Notes: generated from the sequence alone by a model not told the origin. DNA of 64,000 bases from a bacterium (GCA_030429585.1 JAUIEU010000001.1:1359994-1423993), one strand, 5' to 3'. Shown: positions 1 through 8,963, numbered from the stretch's first letter. Translations and numbers: made by a program.

Positions 1-450
1 CTGCACCACCATACTAAAGGATTGGCCCGTATATTGGGCTTCTTCCCACAGCGTCATTAACCAACGGGCACCGGCCGGGGTATTGGCCCCCGTTAGCACC
101 ACATGTTCATCCTTGGGTGCGGAAGGGGGTAATGCGTTAATCTCTTGCTGCAAGGCGTGCTGCCACGCCCACTGGCACTGCCACGGGCTAGCCAACTGGG
201 GCAAAGATTCCTCTTTAAACACCGCCTGCCAACACTGCCGAACCCACCCACTCGGGGTAATAACGCGCGTTGGTGCCACCATTGTTGGCCAGCCTAGCGC
301 TGTTACCACGCCAGGCATTGTTAGCCACTGGTGCCACAACCGATTCGGCACCACTACCCATGTTTCTTCGGACTGAGCTAAAGCCTTCGCCACCCAGCCC
401 GGCCAAGCCTGTTGCCTGTTTGGTTGTAAAGCTGCTGCGTTATTCGCCAC
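1..450 (-). CDS. Partial protein, possibly N-terminus of an AddB/RecC-like helicase-nuclease
   Basis: An open frame reads leftwards from a GTG at 450 and is still open at base 1, so about 150 N-terminal residues are present. It begins MANNAAALQPNRQ and contains a VVVPNR strand, then VITPSGWVRQCWQ, then a Trp-rich helix (WQCQWAWQHALQQE), and near the window edge VVLTGANTPAGARW. A 'VVVPN' strand followed by a helical region with a late Trp-containing segment resembles the inactivated helicase N-terminus of AddB/RecC-type DNA repair nucleases. That is a weak resemblance from memory. An in-frame TGA lies 24 bases upstream of the GTG, and no strong ribosome site is seen. The reading frame is fairly secure; the function is a guess. 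Confidence 0.45.
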   Translation of the reverse strand, partial: MANNAAALQPNRQQAWPGWVAKALAQSEETWVVVPNRLWHQWLTMPGVVTALGWPTMVAPTRVITPSGWVRQCWQAVFKEESLPQLASPWQCQWAWQHALQQEINALPPSAPKDEHVVLTGANTPAGARWLMTLWEEAQYTGQSFSMVVQ

Positions 451-647
451 GCCAGTTGCCCACCGGTAAACTCATCTCTAGTGCACCATCATACACGGCG
501 GGAACTTTCTCTGCGCACCGCATCGTTACAGTACACGCACCCCATTCGCTTGGCTGTCGATTTTTTGCCTGCCTTCATGCTACACTGGCTAGGCGGTAAC
601 CCTTACTGCAAGCGACGTTTTCCTGTTTTACCAAGGTTGTGACCGGT
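451..647 (+). promoter_or_regulatory. Divergent intergenic region with extended -10 promoter for bamA
   Basis: This 197-base gap separates the leftward partial gene from bamA. On the plus strand TGCTACACT at 578-586 matches an extended -10 element (TGn plus TACACT). No good -35 is seen at the usual spacing. An AAGG at 633-636 is the only ribosome-site candidate for bamA. No small gene or RNA was recognised here. Confidence 0.4.
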
Positions 648-2570
648 ATGCCTCTTTATTCTTTCCGCCCAACAATCCACCAATTAGCACTACTACTTGC
701 CCTTGTGGTGTGTAGCAGCCCCTTAGGCTGGGCCAAAGAGGTAACCCCCTTACTGCCTGTTGATGAGGAAGAAGCCCAACCCACCCCGGTAAGCGAATTT
801 GCCCCCGATTCTGCCACCAGCAGCCCCAACACCCGCTACGATGAAGCCTTAACCATTAACAAAATTAGCGTAAACGGCAACCGGCTTATTGATGACTACC
901 AGATTAAAGACACCATGGTGATGCGCTCTGGCAGTTTGTACAAAAAAGGCACCCTGCAAAGCGATTTGCGCCGCATTTACGACATGGGCTACTTTACGGA
1001 AAAAATCCGCGCCGTGCCCATTGCCACCCGTGATGGCATCCACCTTCGGATTGAAGTGGAAGAAAACGCCCCTGTAACCGGTGTGCAAGTAAACGGCAAC
1101 CAAATTGTAACCGATGCCGAGCTGATGGAAATATTTAGCCCCCAAACCGGCTTACCCCAAAACATTAAGCAGCTAAACGAGAGCATTGAAAAAATCGAAA
1201 AGCTGTACGCCGAAAAAGGCTACATTTTAGCCCGGGTTAAAAACATTAGCGATGACCCTGACGGCATGATTAACCTGGATATTAACGAAGGCCGCATTGA
1301 AAACATCCACTTTGTGGGCAACCGCAAAACCAAAGATTATGTGGTGGAACGCCTCATGCGGATGAAATCTGGCGATATTTACAATGAAAAAATACTTAGC
1401 GAAGATTTAAAACGCATTTTTGGTACCCAAAGCTTTAGCGATGTGCGACGCGTTATTACCGCCAGCCCTGATGAGCCCGATAAGTACGACCTAACCGTTG
1501 AACTAGACGAAAAGAAAACCGGCGCCATTTCGCTAGGGGGTGGTTTGGATACCGGTACCGGTATTTTTGGTAGCGTGGGCTACACCGACCCTAACTTCCG
1601 CGGGCGTGGCGAAAACTTTAGTTCTATTGCCAGTGTGGGTACTGGGGTTATTGGCCGGGGCGATAGCCTAGCTGATGCGCGCACCTACCAGTTTGAAGTG
1701 GGCTGGTCGACGCCAAGCCTTCGCCAAACGGATAACGCCCTAGGGACGTCTCTTTACGGGCGAGATATGGCTAGCATTAACGTGCCATTGGGCATTGAAC
1801 GCCGCATTGGGGCTAACGTAACGTGGTCTCGCCCGATAAAAAGCTTTGATAACACCGCCTTTAGCCTTGGCTTTGGTGGCGAACGGGTTAGCCTACGCGA
1901 AGGCGGCACCAGTGGCGACTTAAGCGACTTGGGCATTACCGGCCGTAACACCCAGTTAGAAGGCGGCACCTTCTTAAACGTGACCCCCACCATTGCCTTT
2001 GATACGCGAGACAACCGTTTTGACCCCACCAAAGGTTGGTTAAACACCTACTCGTTAACTGGGGCCGCTGGCCTGGATGGCGCCTCTTACGGCACCGCTT
2101 CGGCTAATATTCGTAAGTACACCAAAATCCGCGATGGCATTGTACTGGCCCTAAACGCCCAAGCCGGTAACAGCCTAATCGGCGATGTGCCTGCCTTTAA
2201 CATGTTCCGTATGGGGGGCTCGTACTCCGTACGGGGCTTCCAAGAAGGTGGCCTAGGCATTGGCAACGGCTTTTTAATGGGTAGTGCAGAACTGCGTAGC
2301 AAATTACCCCTATGGGGCAAGTTAAAAGATATCCCCATCCTAAACACGGCCAGCACCGCCTTTTTTGCTGATGCCGGCCAAGTGTTAGACCAAGCCGAAT
2401 TTACCAGCGGCGATTATGCCAAAAGCGGCTTTGGTATTTCCGTGGGCGCAGGCCTGCGGTTTAACATCCCTGGTGTTGGGCCCATCCGTGTGGATTACGC
2501 CCTGCCTGTTGCCGGTGGCAACAGCAAGTACTACCGCCGCATGAACTTTGGCGTGGGCCAAAAATTTTAA
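648..2570 (+). CDS. bamA: Outer membrane assembly factor BamA/Omp85
   Basis: This is the Omp85 pore that inserts beta-barrel proteins into the outer membrane. A signal peptide (hydrophobic LALLLALVVCSSPLGWA, then KEV) is followed by three POTRA-like modules over about residues 65-290, each with a conserved G-N-(R/Q/K) turn (SVNGNRL, QVNGNQI, FVGNRKT). A 16-stranded barrel-type C-terminus follows, with the VRGF loop motif (SYSVRGFQEGG) and a terminal Phe. Three POTRAs, rather than five, is the arrangement known from cyanobacterial Omp85. I prefer the ATG at 648 because the AAGG at 633-636 is 11 bases away; a GTG at 639 would be only two bases from it. The chaperone gene skp follows in the same direction, a common pairing. 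Confidence 0.93.
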   Translation: MPLYSFRPTIHQLALLLALVVCSSPLGWAKEVTPLLPVDEEEAQPTPVSEFAPDSATSSPNTRYDEALTINKISVNGNRLIDDYQIKDTMVMRSGSLYKKGTLQSDLRRIYDMGYFTEKIRAVPIATRDGIHLRIEVEENAPVTGVQVNGNQIVTDAELMEIFSPQTGLPQNIKQLNESIEKIEKLYAEKGYILARVKNISDDPDGMINLDINEGRIENIHFVGNRKTKDYVVERLMRMKSGDIYNEKILSEDLKRIFGTQSFSDVRRVITASPDEPDKYDLTVELDEKKTGAISLGGGLDTGTGIFGSVGYTDPNFRGRGENFSSIASVGTGVIGRGDSLADARTYQFEVGWSTPSLRQTDNALGTSLYGRDMASINVPLGIERRIGANVTWSRPIKSFDNTAFSLGFGGERVSLREGGTSGDLSDLGITGRNTQLEGGTFLNVTPTIAFDTRDNRFDPTKGWLNTYSLTGAAGLDGASYGTASANIRKYTKIRDGIVLALNAQAGNSLIGDVPAFNMFRMGGSYSVRGFQEGGLGIGNGFLMGSAELRSKLPLWGKLKDIPILNTASTAFFADAGQVLDQAEFTSGDYAKSGFGISVGAGLRFNIPGVGPIRVDYALPVAGGNSKYYRRMNFGVGQKF

Positions 2571-2644
2571 GGCTTAACCGTTTTAAAAAATCCGTTTATT
2601 TTGTAACCTGTTAATACCGTACCTATTGAGGAGACCCCCAAACG

Positions 2645-3115
2645 ATGACAAACAAATTAATTGCTGGCGCACTTGGCGCTGTATTAGCCACCACCATGAG
2701 CGTTAGTGCTGCTTTTGCAGATGCTATTGGCTACGTTGATTTTGAAAAATTAATGGGCGAGTATGACAATGCCCAAAGCTTTTTAGCCGACAGCAAAGTA
2801 CGCGAAGCCGAGCTGCGCAAACTGCAAGCCGACTACGTTAAGCAGATTGAAGAAACCCGCAAGGCGAACCCTAAAAACCCTGTATCTGCTAACCAGTTAG
2901 AAAAATCATTAAATGACCAACTGAGTGTAAAAGTGCGTGAGTACCGCGACTGGAGCACCAGCCAACAAAAAACCATTGATAATAACTTACAAACGGCCGT
3001 AAAAGCCGCCGCTACCCAAAAGCAGGTAGATGTTGTGCTGAGCAGCCAAGCTATTTTTGAAGGCGGCACCGACCTAACCAATGAAGTACTGGCCCGTTTA
3101 AACACCGCCCAGTAA
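2645..3115 (+). CDS. skp: OmpH/Skp-family periplasmic chaperone
   Basis: This 156-residue OmpH-family protein probably escorts unfolded outer membrane proteins to BamA in the periplasm. A clear signal peptide ends in SVSAAFA-DA. The mature part starts with the family-typical IGYVDFEKLM strand, continues as a long charged helical hairpin (about residues 45-110), and ends with a VDVVLSSQAIFEGGTDLT strand and a C-terminal helix, as in Skp. The helical arm is shorter than in proteobacterial Skp. A strong GAGGAG ribosome site at 2628-2633 fixes the ATG. It lies 74 bases after bamA and is followed by an intrinsic terminator, so the two are probably one transcription unit. Confidence 0.88.
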   Translation: MTNKLIAGALGAVLATTMSVSAAFADAIGYVDFEKLMGEYDNAQSFLADSKVREAELRKLQADYVKQIEETRKANPKNPVSANQLEKSLNDQLSVKVREYRDWSTSQQKTIDNNLQTAVKAAATQKQVDVVLSSQAIFEGGTDLTNEVLARLNTAQ

Positions 3116-3134
3116 GCCACCTTTACACCACATT

Positions 3135-3179
3135 AAACCGACGGTTTACCCTTTTGCTTGGTAACCGTCGGTTTTTTTA
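3135..3179 (+). terminator. Intrinsic terminator after skp
   Basis: A long stem pairs 3135-3150 (AAACCGACGGTTTACC) with 3160-3174 (GGTAACCGTCGGTTT), with one bulged base and a 9-base loop. A run of T residues follows directly. This is a typical Rho-independent terminator closing the bamA-skp unit. Confidence 0.9.
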
Positions 3180-3206
3180 TTGACCAAAACGCCTTTCGCC
3201 CAGCTA

Positions 3207-3235
3207 TTACCCTACCGATCCACAACCGCTATAAT
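3207..3235 (+). promoter_or_regulatory. Sigma-70-type promoter for the 3275 gene
   Basis: TTACCC at 3207-3212 and a perfect TATAAT at 3230-3235 are separated by 17 bases. The start would be near 3242, about 33 bases before the ATG of the downstream gene. It sits just after the skp terminator. Confidence 0.65.
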
Positions 3236-3274
3236 AAAACCCAACGTTAGTGCTTTCGTCAGGGATATTGACAC

Positions 3275-4567
3275 ATGATGGTTCGTTCAGTTAGGGGCAT
3301 TGGCCGCATTGCATTGCTAGCAGTGTTGGTTTGGCTCGTGGGTGTGTTACCCGCAGCCCACAGTGCTGGGCGCCCCCCTGCAGGCACCCTAACAGAGCTT
3401 TCTCTTATCCCGCACCAAAAGCTAACCGCCAAAACCAGCCGCGCCACCCATAGCCAACTGCATATAATGTCTGCCCCTAGTGGGCAAACCACCCGCATGG
3501 TATGGGATTTTAACGACGTTAATCTCGGCCCCATGGTCTCTATCTCCAAACTTAACCAACAGCTACAGCACATGGGCATTGATACCCCCGCTCGCATTAC
3601 CCGTTACCCAGCCAGCAACACCACCGGGCCTGTGGTGCGCTTAGTGGTGGAAATACCTACCCCGCTAGGCAACACCATTCGCACCAACAACGCCCCCGAA
3701 ACCAGCCAACGAAACCATGTGCTGCTACTTAAGGCACGGCCCACCAGCACTGCTGCAACCGTACCTAGCACCGCGGCCTTGCAACACCACGTGGCCCAAC
3801 GCAGCATTAACGCCACAACAACGCGCAACACCAACAACACAATTACATTTAGCTCTGCTTCCGCCGCCACGCCGCCCCCACCGGAGCGCCAACAGACCGT
3901 GCTGCCAACACGCACCCCCACTCAACCCGCGCCACCACGCCTAAGTACCTCTAAGCACACAGCCCATACCGCACATTTACAAAAACAAGTGAGCAACCTT
4001 ACCCAGCAACTGGCCACGGCAGAGCAACGCTTGGCCCACACTCAGCAACAAAATAGCACCCTGGCCCAAACCGTTTCTCACCTTAAAACAGAAATAACCC
4101 GCGCCAAGCAAGCCCAAATGGACGCACCCACCACACCCACCGAAACCCCTGCGAGTGCTGTTTCTCAGCAACATTTGCAAGCCCTACGGGCTGCGCTAGA
4201 AAAATCCAAAGCCGCCCTGTCTACGTCGGTGGCCACGATTAACCAGCAAAACCAAGCCATCCAAACCTTAAAGCAGCATGTGGCGGAAATGAAGCAAGGC
4301 GTTAATATTTCCTCGCTGGATCAGCAAACCTACCTGGATGCTGAACTTTCGAAGGCACAACAACACATTGCCACCCTTAAGCAACGCATCGCCCAGTTAG
4401 AAGGCAGCCACCCTAGCGATACCACTATAGAAGATGACACTACCGTTGTTGCAGCCCCTGCCGTAGAAAACAACGACACCACCACACCTTCTACTGCCAA
4501 CCCAGAGGGTGGCTGGGTATCTTTAGAAATACCCAAATACACGCCCTTTAACCACAAGGCGCCTTAG
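3275..4567 (+). CDS. Secreted coiled-coil protein with possible AMIN-like N-terminal domain
   Basis: A 430-residue exported protein of unknown function. A signal peptide (LLAVLVWLVGVLPAAHSA) leads into a beta-rich segment of about 130 residues (MVWDFNDVNLG, VVRLVVEIPTPLG) that loosely resembles AMIN domains, the wall or septum targeting modules of AmiC-type amidases and secretins. A Thr/Pro-rich stretch follows (about residues 150-230), then a Gln/Ala-rich coiled coil (about 230-370, with a break) and an acidic Thr-rich tail ending in a short aromatic patch. The start is ATG at 3275 (ATGATG), 9 bases after AGGGA. It has its own promoter and is convergent with the regulator gene at 4592. The AMIN assignment is tentative; the coiled coil and export signal are clear. 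Confidence 0.7.
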   Translation: MMVRSVRGIGRIALLAVLVWLVGVLPAAHSAGRPPAGTLTELSLIPHQKLTAKTSRATHSQLHIMSAPSGQTTRMVWDFNDVNLGPMVSISKLNQQLQHMGIDTPARITRYPASNTTGPVVRLVVEIPTPLGNTIRTNNAPETSQRNHVLLLKARPTSTAATVPSTAALQHHVAQRSINATTTRNTNNTITFSSASAATPPPPERQQTVLPTRTPTQPAPPRLSTSKHTAHTAHLQKQVSNLTQQLATAEQRLAHTQQQNSTLAQTVSHLKTEITRAKQAQMDAPTTPTETPASAVSQQHLQALRAALEKSKAALSTSVATINQQNQAIQTLKQHVAEMKQGVNISSLDQQTYLDAELSKAQQHIATLKQRIAQLEGSHPSDTTIEDDTTVVAAPAVENNDTTTPSTANPEGGWVSLEIPKYTPFNHKAP

Positions 4568-4591
4568 GCTTAAAACCAAAACCCAGCGGCA

Positions 4592-5305
4592 CTATTTAGC
4601 TGGCACCCCTTCTGGGTGGAAGCGATACCCGCCGCCATAAATAGTTTCGATATATTTTTTACCGTGGGACACCTTATCCAGCTTGGTGCGCAGGTGGCGC
4701 ACATGCACGCGGATGGTTTCTACATCATCATCTGGGTTGTAGCCCCACACATCTTGCAACAACTTACCCAAGCCAATGGTTTGGCCATGGTTTTGCACCA
4801 GGCAGTTCAAAATCTCAAATTCCGTAGGGGTTAGCTTAGATAGGCCTTCGCCAATTTTCACTTCCAAATTTTCTGGCACCAACGTAACATCCCCTACCGA
4901 TAAAATTTCTGGCAAGGTGCTACTGGCCGGTACATCCCCACTGCGGCGCAATAACGCCCGTACTCGTACTAATAACTCGGGGATTTCAAAAGGTTTCGTC
5001 AGGTAATCATCCGCCCCAACGTCAAAACCCTTTACCTTGTCGTCAATCACGCCTAGGGCGGTCAGCATTAGTACAGGGATATCTTTGGTATCTTCGTTTT
5101 TTCGGATGCGCTGGCAGACGGTATAACCATCCACGCCTGGCATCATCACATCCAGTATGGCCAGCTGGGGCAGCTCTTGCTGCACCAGGGCAAAGCCTGT
5201 CACGCCTTCATTGGCAGTGTGTACTTCGTGGCCTTGGATTTCCAAGTTAATTTTGACTAGTTCTAAAATGGCCACATCATCGTCAACGGCAACAATCTTT
5301 GCCAT
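4592..5305 (-). CDS. OmpR/PhoB-family response regulator
   Basis: A two-domain DNA-binding response regulator of 237 residues. The receiver has the acidic pocket (VAVDDD, residues 5-10), phospho-acceptor Asp52 in LDVMMPG, Thr82 in MLTALG and Lys104 in YLTKPF. The C-terminal winged helix (about 140-235) has the family signatures LTPTEFEIL, RVHVRHLRTKLD and GGGYRF. The start is ATG at 5305, nine bases after AGGAG; upstream in-frame codons have no ribosome site. No histidine kinase is adjacent, so it is an orphan here. The domain order resembles cyanobacterial RpaA/RpaB, but nothing visible identifies the target genes. Confidence 0.92.
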   Translation of the reverse strand: MAKIVAVDDDVAILELVKINLEIQGHEVHTANEGVTGFALVQQELPQLAILDVMMPGVDGYTVCQRIRKNEDTKDIPVLMLTALGVIDDKVKGFDVGADDYLTKPFEIPELLVRVRALLRRSGDVPASSTLPEILSVGDVTLVPENLEVKIGEGLSKLTPTEFEILNCLVQNHGQTIGLGKLLQDVWGYNPDDDVETIRVHVRHLRTKLDKVSHGKKYIETIYGGGYRFHPEGVPAK

Positions 5306-5485
5306 AATGGGGATTCTCCTGAGTGACGCCATGCAACGGCGAGGTTGCTGCGCTTGCCCCACACCAAAGCAGGGGCCAAAAACCGTACGTTTGATTTATT
5401 ATAACGGAGAGCCCCCCATGGTGACCATGCCACACATGCAGGATTTTTTTACGCTCGGTCACTAAACTTGGAATACTCCCCCTAT
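5306..5485. promoter_or_regulatory. Divergent region between response regulator and ubiA-family gene
   Basis: An AT-rich core TTTATTATAACGG at 5395-5407 gives a TATAAT on the minus strand (5403-5398), with a weak TGGTCA 18 bases upstream (5427-5422). This is a plausible promoter for the regulator. On the plus strand the same core could serve as a -10 for the ubiA-family operon. No gene is seen. Confidence 0.35.
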
Positions 5486-6412
5486 ATGCCCTGCCCGTTT
5501 GCCACTGCCATTGATAAAATTGACGACTACGCCGAGCTGGTGGCCTTTGAGCATACTATTTTTGCCCTGCCCTTTGCCCTAAGCACCGTATTGCTAGCCA
5601 GTGGCGTTTACTGGCCAAGCTTGGCCACACTGGGCTGGGTATTGTTGGCCATGGTAGGGGGCCGAACCTATGCCATGGCCTTAAACCGCCTACTAGACGC
5701 CAACATTGACGCCCAAAACCCACGCACCCAAGGCCGGGGCATCCCTAGTGGGCGCGTACAACGGCTAGAAGCCTGGGGCCTGGCTATAATTAGCCTACTG
5801 GCCCTGGTTGTCGCCACATGGCAACTGCCTATCCTGTGCAGGCAGCTTCTCCCCATTGCGTTGGTGGTACTTACAGGCTACTCCTTAGCCAAGCGTTTTA
5901 CGGTACTGGCCCACTGGGTATTAGGCTTTGCCTTGGGTTGTAGCGCCGTGGGGGGCTGGGTAGCCATTACCGGCGCGTTGCACCCCACACCTATTTGGAT
6001 AGGGCTGGGTGTCACTTGTTGGGTGGCCGGGTTTGATTTAATTTACGCCTGCCAAGATACGAATTTTGACCGCACCGCTGGCTTGCACAGCATCCCAGCC
6101 AAACTGGGGGTAGCTACTGCGCTAAAGGTAAGTAAGCTATGCCACCTGGCCACCGTTATTTGTATAGCCATGGCAGCGATTATTTTGTTTAACAGCGGTT
6201 TACCAGCCAGCGCCACCCATGCCATTGGGCTAGGGGCTGCCGCCCTACTAATGGCAGGCTTTTTAATCTACGAGCACCGATTAGTATCGCCCCAAAACCT
6301 AAGCCAGATAGACGCTGCCTTTTTTACCACCAACGGCCAAATTAGCATGGGCGTGTTGGGGTGCATACTGCTGGCCCACAGTATTGCCACCGGCCTTATA
6401 GGGGGCAGCTAA
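5486..6412 (+). CDS. UbiA-family prenyltransferase
   Basis: An integral-membrane aromatic prenyltransferase that attaches a polyprenyl chain to a quinone precursor. The first Asp-rich motif reads NRLLDANIDAQNPRT, the second DLIYACQDTNFDRT, and the family N-terminal motif FEHTIFALPFAL is present. About eight membrane segments fill the rest. Both UbiA (4-hydroxybenzoate) and MqnP (futalosine menaquinone route) fit; the sequence alone does not choose. The product would supply quinone to the NDH-1 complex encoded further on. The start is uncertain: ATG 5486 or TTG 5468, neither with a good ribosome site. mlaE starts one base after the stop, so the genes are coupled. Confidence 0.85.
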   Translation: MPCPFATAIDKIDDYAELVAFEHTIFALPFALSTVLLASGVYWPSLATLGWVLLAMVGGRTYAMALNRLLDANIDAQNPRTQGRGIPSGRVQRLEAWGLAIISLLALVVATWQLPILCRQLLPIALVVLTGYSLAKRFTVLAHWVLGFALGCSAVGGWVAITGALHPTPIWIGLGVTCWVAGFDLIYACQDTNFDRTAGLHSIPAKLGVATALKVSKLCHLATVICIAMAAIILFNSGLPASATHAIGLGAAALLMAGFLIYEHRLVSPQNLSQIDAAFFTTNGQISMGVLGCILLAHSIATGLIGGS

Positions 6413-6413
6413 T

Positions 6414-7262
6414 ATGCCAACAAAAGCCCTTCGACTGGCCGCCTACTATCTGGATAAGCCCTCGGCACCCTTCCCTGTTACCCGTGCCATGGCACGGCAA
6501 TGCGGCCACATTGCAACCGACGCACTCGCTTTACTTGGCCAACTTATTGCAGAGCTACAATCGGCAGCACGGTGGCTGATAAAAGGTAAACTCCACCTGC
6601 CTCAGCTCGTGCGGCAAATGTCGTTAATTAGTTGGGATGCCTTATGGATGGCGCTTATCTTGGTAGTATTTTCTGCCATGGTTATTACCGTACAAATGGC
6701 AGGCGAAATGGTGAAGCAAGGGGGCGAAGCCTACGTGGGTGCCCTAATAAGCATGGCCATGGTGCGCGAGCTTGGCCCGGTAATGACAGCCGTGGCCTTA
6801 ATTTCGGTAGTGGGTACCACCTATGCCGCCGAACTAACCACCATGAACAACACCGAGCAAACCCCTGCCCTCCAAATGATGCATGTGTCTCCCAGTCGGT
6901 TTTTAATATTGCCACGATTACTAGCCGGTATGCTGGCCACCCCTATGGTGACAATAGTGGCCACTACCGCCTCTATTTTAGCGGCCATGGGGGTATGCGC
7001 CTTAACCACCGATATAACCCCCGCCAGCTTTTGGAATAGCGTCAACCAATTTACCGAAGGTGCTGACGTGATAAAGCTGCTGATTAAAGGGGCTAGTTTT
7101 GGGCTACTTGTTGCCTTGGTATCCACCACAATTGGGCGCCATAGTAAAGGGGGCGCACGAGATGTTGGCCTAGCCACTACCCGAGCCGTCGTGGTAGGTT
7201 TTGTATTAACCGCCTTACTGGATTATTTGCTTACCTTTGTTATGTATGGCCCCACAGGATAA
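6414..7262 (+). CDS. mlaE: MlaE-family ABC permease
   Basis: The permease of an MCE-type lipid transporter that moves phospholipids between inner and outer membranes. It has the conserved core MVRELGPVMTAVALISVVGTTYAAELTTM, in two adjoining pieces (about residues 120-150), five or so membrane helices, and an N-terminal amphipathic extension of about 60 residues with Arg/Lys. The MVRELGPV motif contacts the ATPase. It starts one base after the ubiA-family stop and ends 3 bases before the ATPase gene. The substrate-binding MCE protein (MlaD) is not in the window; in cyanobacteria and plastids it is also often encoded elsewhere. Confidence 0.92.
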   Translation: MPTKALRLAAYYLDKPSAPFPVTRAMARQCGHIATDALALLGQLIAELQSAARWLIKGKLHLPQLVRQMSLISWDALWMALILVVFSAMVITVQMAGEMVKQGGEAYVGALISMAMVRELGPVMTAVALISVVGTTYAAELTTMNNTEQTPALQMMHVSPSRFLILPRLLAGMLATPMVTIVATTASILAAMGVCALTTDITPASFWNSVNQFTEGADVIKLLIKGASFGLLVALVSTTIGRHSKGGARDVGLATTRAVVVGFVLTALLDYLLTFVMYGPTG

Positions 7263-7265
7263 CCC

Positions 7266-8015
7266 ATGCCCACCGCCACCCAGCACCAAACCATGATTAC
7301 TGCCGAAGGCTTAACCAAGGCCTACGATGGCCGCACCGTGATTAATGGTGTGGATTTAACGGTGCATAACGGAGAGATTGTGGTAATTATTGGCATTAGT
7401 GGGTGTGGTAAAAGCACCCTGCTGCGCCTACTTAGTGGGCTAGAAAAGCCTGACGAAGGCACTGTAAGCCTTATTGATGATAACTTCAGTTTTGTTTTTC
7501 AATACTCCGCCTTATTTGACTCCATGAGTGTGTTCGACAATGTGGCCTTTCCACTGGTGGAAAAAAACGACGACGGCGACCTACCGATGGGCAAACTTAG
7601 CCAAGAGGAACTCCACGATATTGTGATGGAAAAACTAGCCATTGTAGGCATGGATGAATCTGCCGACCGTTTCCCGAGCCAACTAAGTGGTGGCATGAAA
7701 AAACGGGTAAGCTTTGCCCGCGCCATTGTAAGCAACCCCCACATTATGTTTTACGATGAACCCACCGCCGGGCTAGACCCCATTGCCTCTACCCAGCTAG
7801 AAGATGACATTTTGCGCCTAAGAGATGAGCTTGGAGCGGCCAGCGTGGTGGTAACCCACCAACATTCCACCATCCACAGGCTGGCTGATACAATCTGCCT
7901 ACTCCACGAAGGCAACATTGTTTGGCAGGGCACCCCTAGCGAGTTAAAAAACTCAAATGACCCCTACGCCCACCAGTTTAACAGCGCCAACCTGGATGGC
8001 CCCCTTAACGATTAG
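7266..8015 (+). CDS. mlaF: MlaF-family ABC transporter ATPase
   Basis: The ATPase partner of the MlaE permease. The P-loop reads GISGCGKST (about residue 43-51), the Q-loop FVFQYSALFDSM, the ABC signature LSGGMKKRVSFARA, Walker B IMFYDEPTAGLDP, and the switch His lies in VVVTHQHS. The FDSM segment after the Q-loop is typical of the Mla/Ttg2A subgroup. It is translationally close to mlaE. Its last 11 bases overlap the convergent mazG end. The gene order ubiA-mlaE-mlaF suggests an envelope and quinone lipid unit. Confidence 0.93.
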   Translation: MPTATQHQTMITAEGLTKAYDGRTVINGVDLTVHNGEIVVIIGISGCGKSTLLRLLSGLEKPDEGTVSLIDDNFSFVFQYSALFDSMSVFDNVAFPLVEKNDDGDLPMGKLSQEELHDIVMEKLAIVGMDESADRFPSQLSGGMKKRVSFARAIVSNPHIMFYDEPTAGLDPIASTQLEDDILRLRDELGAASVVVTHQHSTIHRLADTICLLHEGNIVWQGTPSELKNSNDPYAHQFNSANLDGPLND

Positions 8016-8910
8016 TCGCCTTTTTTGCCGCGCGCCACAAGTCATCCCACTCATCAAAAGAGAGCTCTTTTAGCGGCTTATCGGCGTGTTTTTCCATGGC
8101 CATAAAACGGCGGGTAAACTTAGTGTTGGCCCGTGCTAAAGCCGTTTCACTATCCACCCCATAATGGTTAGCCAAACTGGTTAAGGCAAACAAAATATCC
8201 CCTAGTTCGTCTTCTAGCCTATCTGGGCTGGGGATGGCCGGTTTGGTTTCTGCTTTAAATTCGTCTAGTTCACTCATCACACAGGCCCATAAGCTATCAT
8301 CGTTAGGCCAGGCAAAGCCGTGTTTTACCGCTTTTTTACTTAGTTTTGTAGCCCGCATTAATGCTGGCGTCGCCCTTGGCACACTGGCTAAAATACTATC
8401 CTTATCGCCACTGCCACCCTTTTTTTCAGTCGCTTTTATCGCATCCCACTGCTGGTTTACCGCCTCTGGGCTATCCACCACGGCACTGCTCTCCTCAAAC
8501 ACATGGGGGTGGCGCCGTACCAATTTTTCTTTCAAGTTGCTGGCCACATCCACGATTGAAAATTCCCCGCGCTCGCTGGCCAACTGGCTATGCAGTAACA
8601 CCTGCAATAACACGTCCCCTAGTTCATCGCACAATGCCGCCTGGGCTTCGTCACTACCAGGTGTGGCCTGCAAAGTATCAATGGCATCCAAAGCCTCGTA
8701 AGTTTCCTCCAACAAATAGGGCTTTAAACTGTCGTGGGTTTGCTTTAAATCCCACGGGCAGCCGGTTACTGGGTCTCTAAGGGCAGAAACCACTTCGGTG
8801 AGGCCTTCCATCGCTTTTTCAATTTTGGTAGATTCTGAAGACACGGTGCCCATCACGTTATCGCTTTCCATCAGGTTGTATACAACACTATTAACCACGG
8901 CGCTACGCAT
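8005..8910 (-). CDS. mazG: MazG nucleoside triphosphate pyrophosphohydrolase
   Basis: MazG hydrolyses NTPs to NMP and pyrophosphate, helping clear aberrant nucleotides. It has two MazG repeats: the first with LRDPVTGCPWDLKQTHDSL and the EExxE...ExxD set (LLEETYEALDAID, ELGDVLLQ), the second with the weaker LDEF...LEDELGDILFAL. The C-terminus NTKFTRRF and LSFDEWDDLW is family-typical. The start is uncertain; ATG 8910 has a purine-rich AGGTGTAGG upstream, ATG 8937 would add nine residues, and ATG 8871 or 8853 would give a length closer to E. coli MazG. The gene is divergent from the DHH phosphoesterase gene, with a shared palindromic promoter region. Confidence 0.9.
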   Translation of the reverse strand: MRSAVVNSVVYNLMESDNVMGTVSSESTKIEKAMEGLTEVVSALRDPVTGCPWDLKQTHDSLKPYLLEETYEALDAIDTLQATPGSDEAQAALCDELGDVLLQVLLHSQLASERGEFSIVDVASNLKEKLVRRHPHVFEESSAVVDSPEAVNQQWDAIKATEKKGGSGDKDSILASVPRATPALMRATKLSKKAVKHGFAWPNDDSLWACVMSELDEFKAETKPAIPSPDRLEDELGDILFALTSLANHYGVDSETALARANTKFTRRFMAMEKHADKPLKELSFDEWDDLWRAAKKATNR

Positions 8911-8963
8911 CCTACACCTACAGGAGCACAGCGCCACAGCGTGGTACTTTAGGTTACCACAGG

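Noticed and set aside
849-1145. Long frames on the opposite strand of bamA and similar antisense frames across rpoB, rpoC2 and nuo genes
   Set aside because: They mirror the codon pattern of the strongly supported genes on the other strand and encode low-complexity products without family features.
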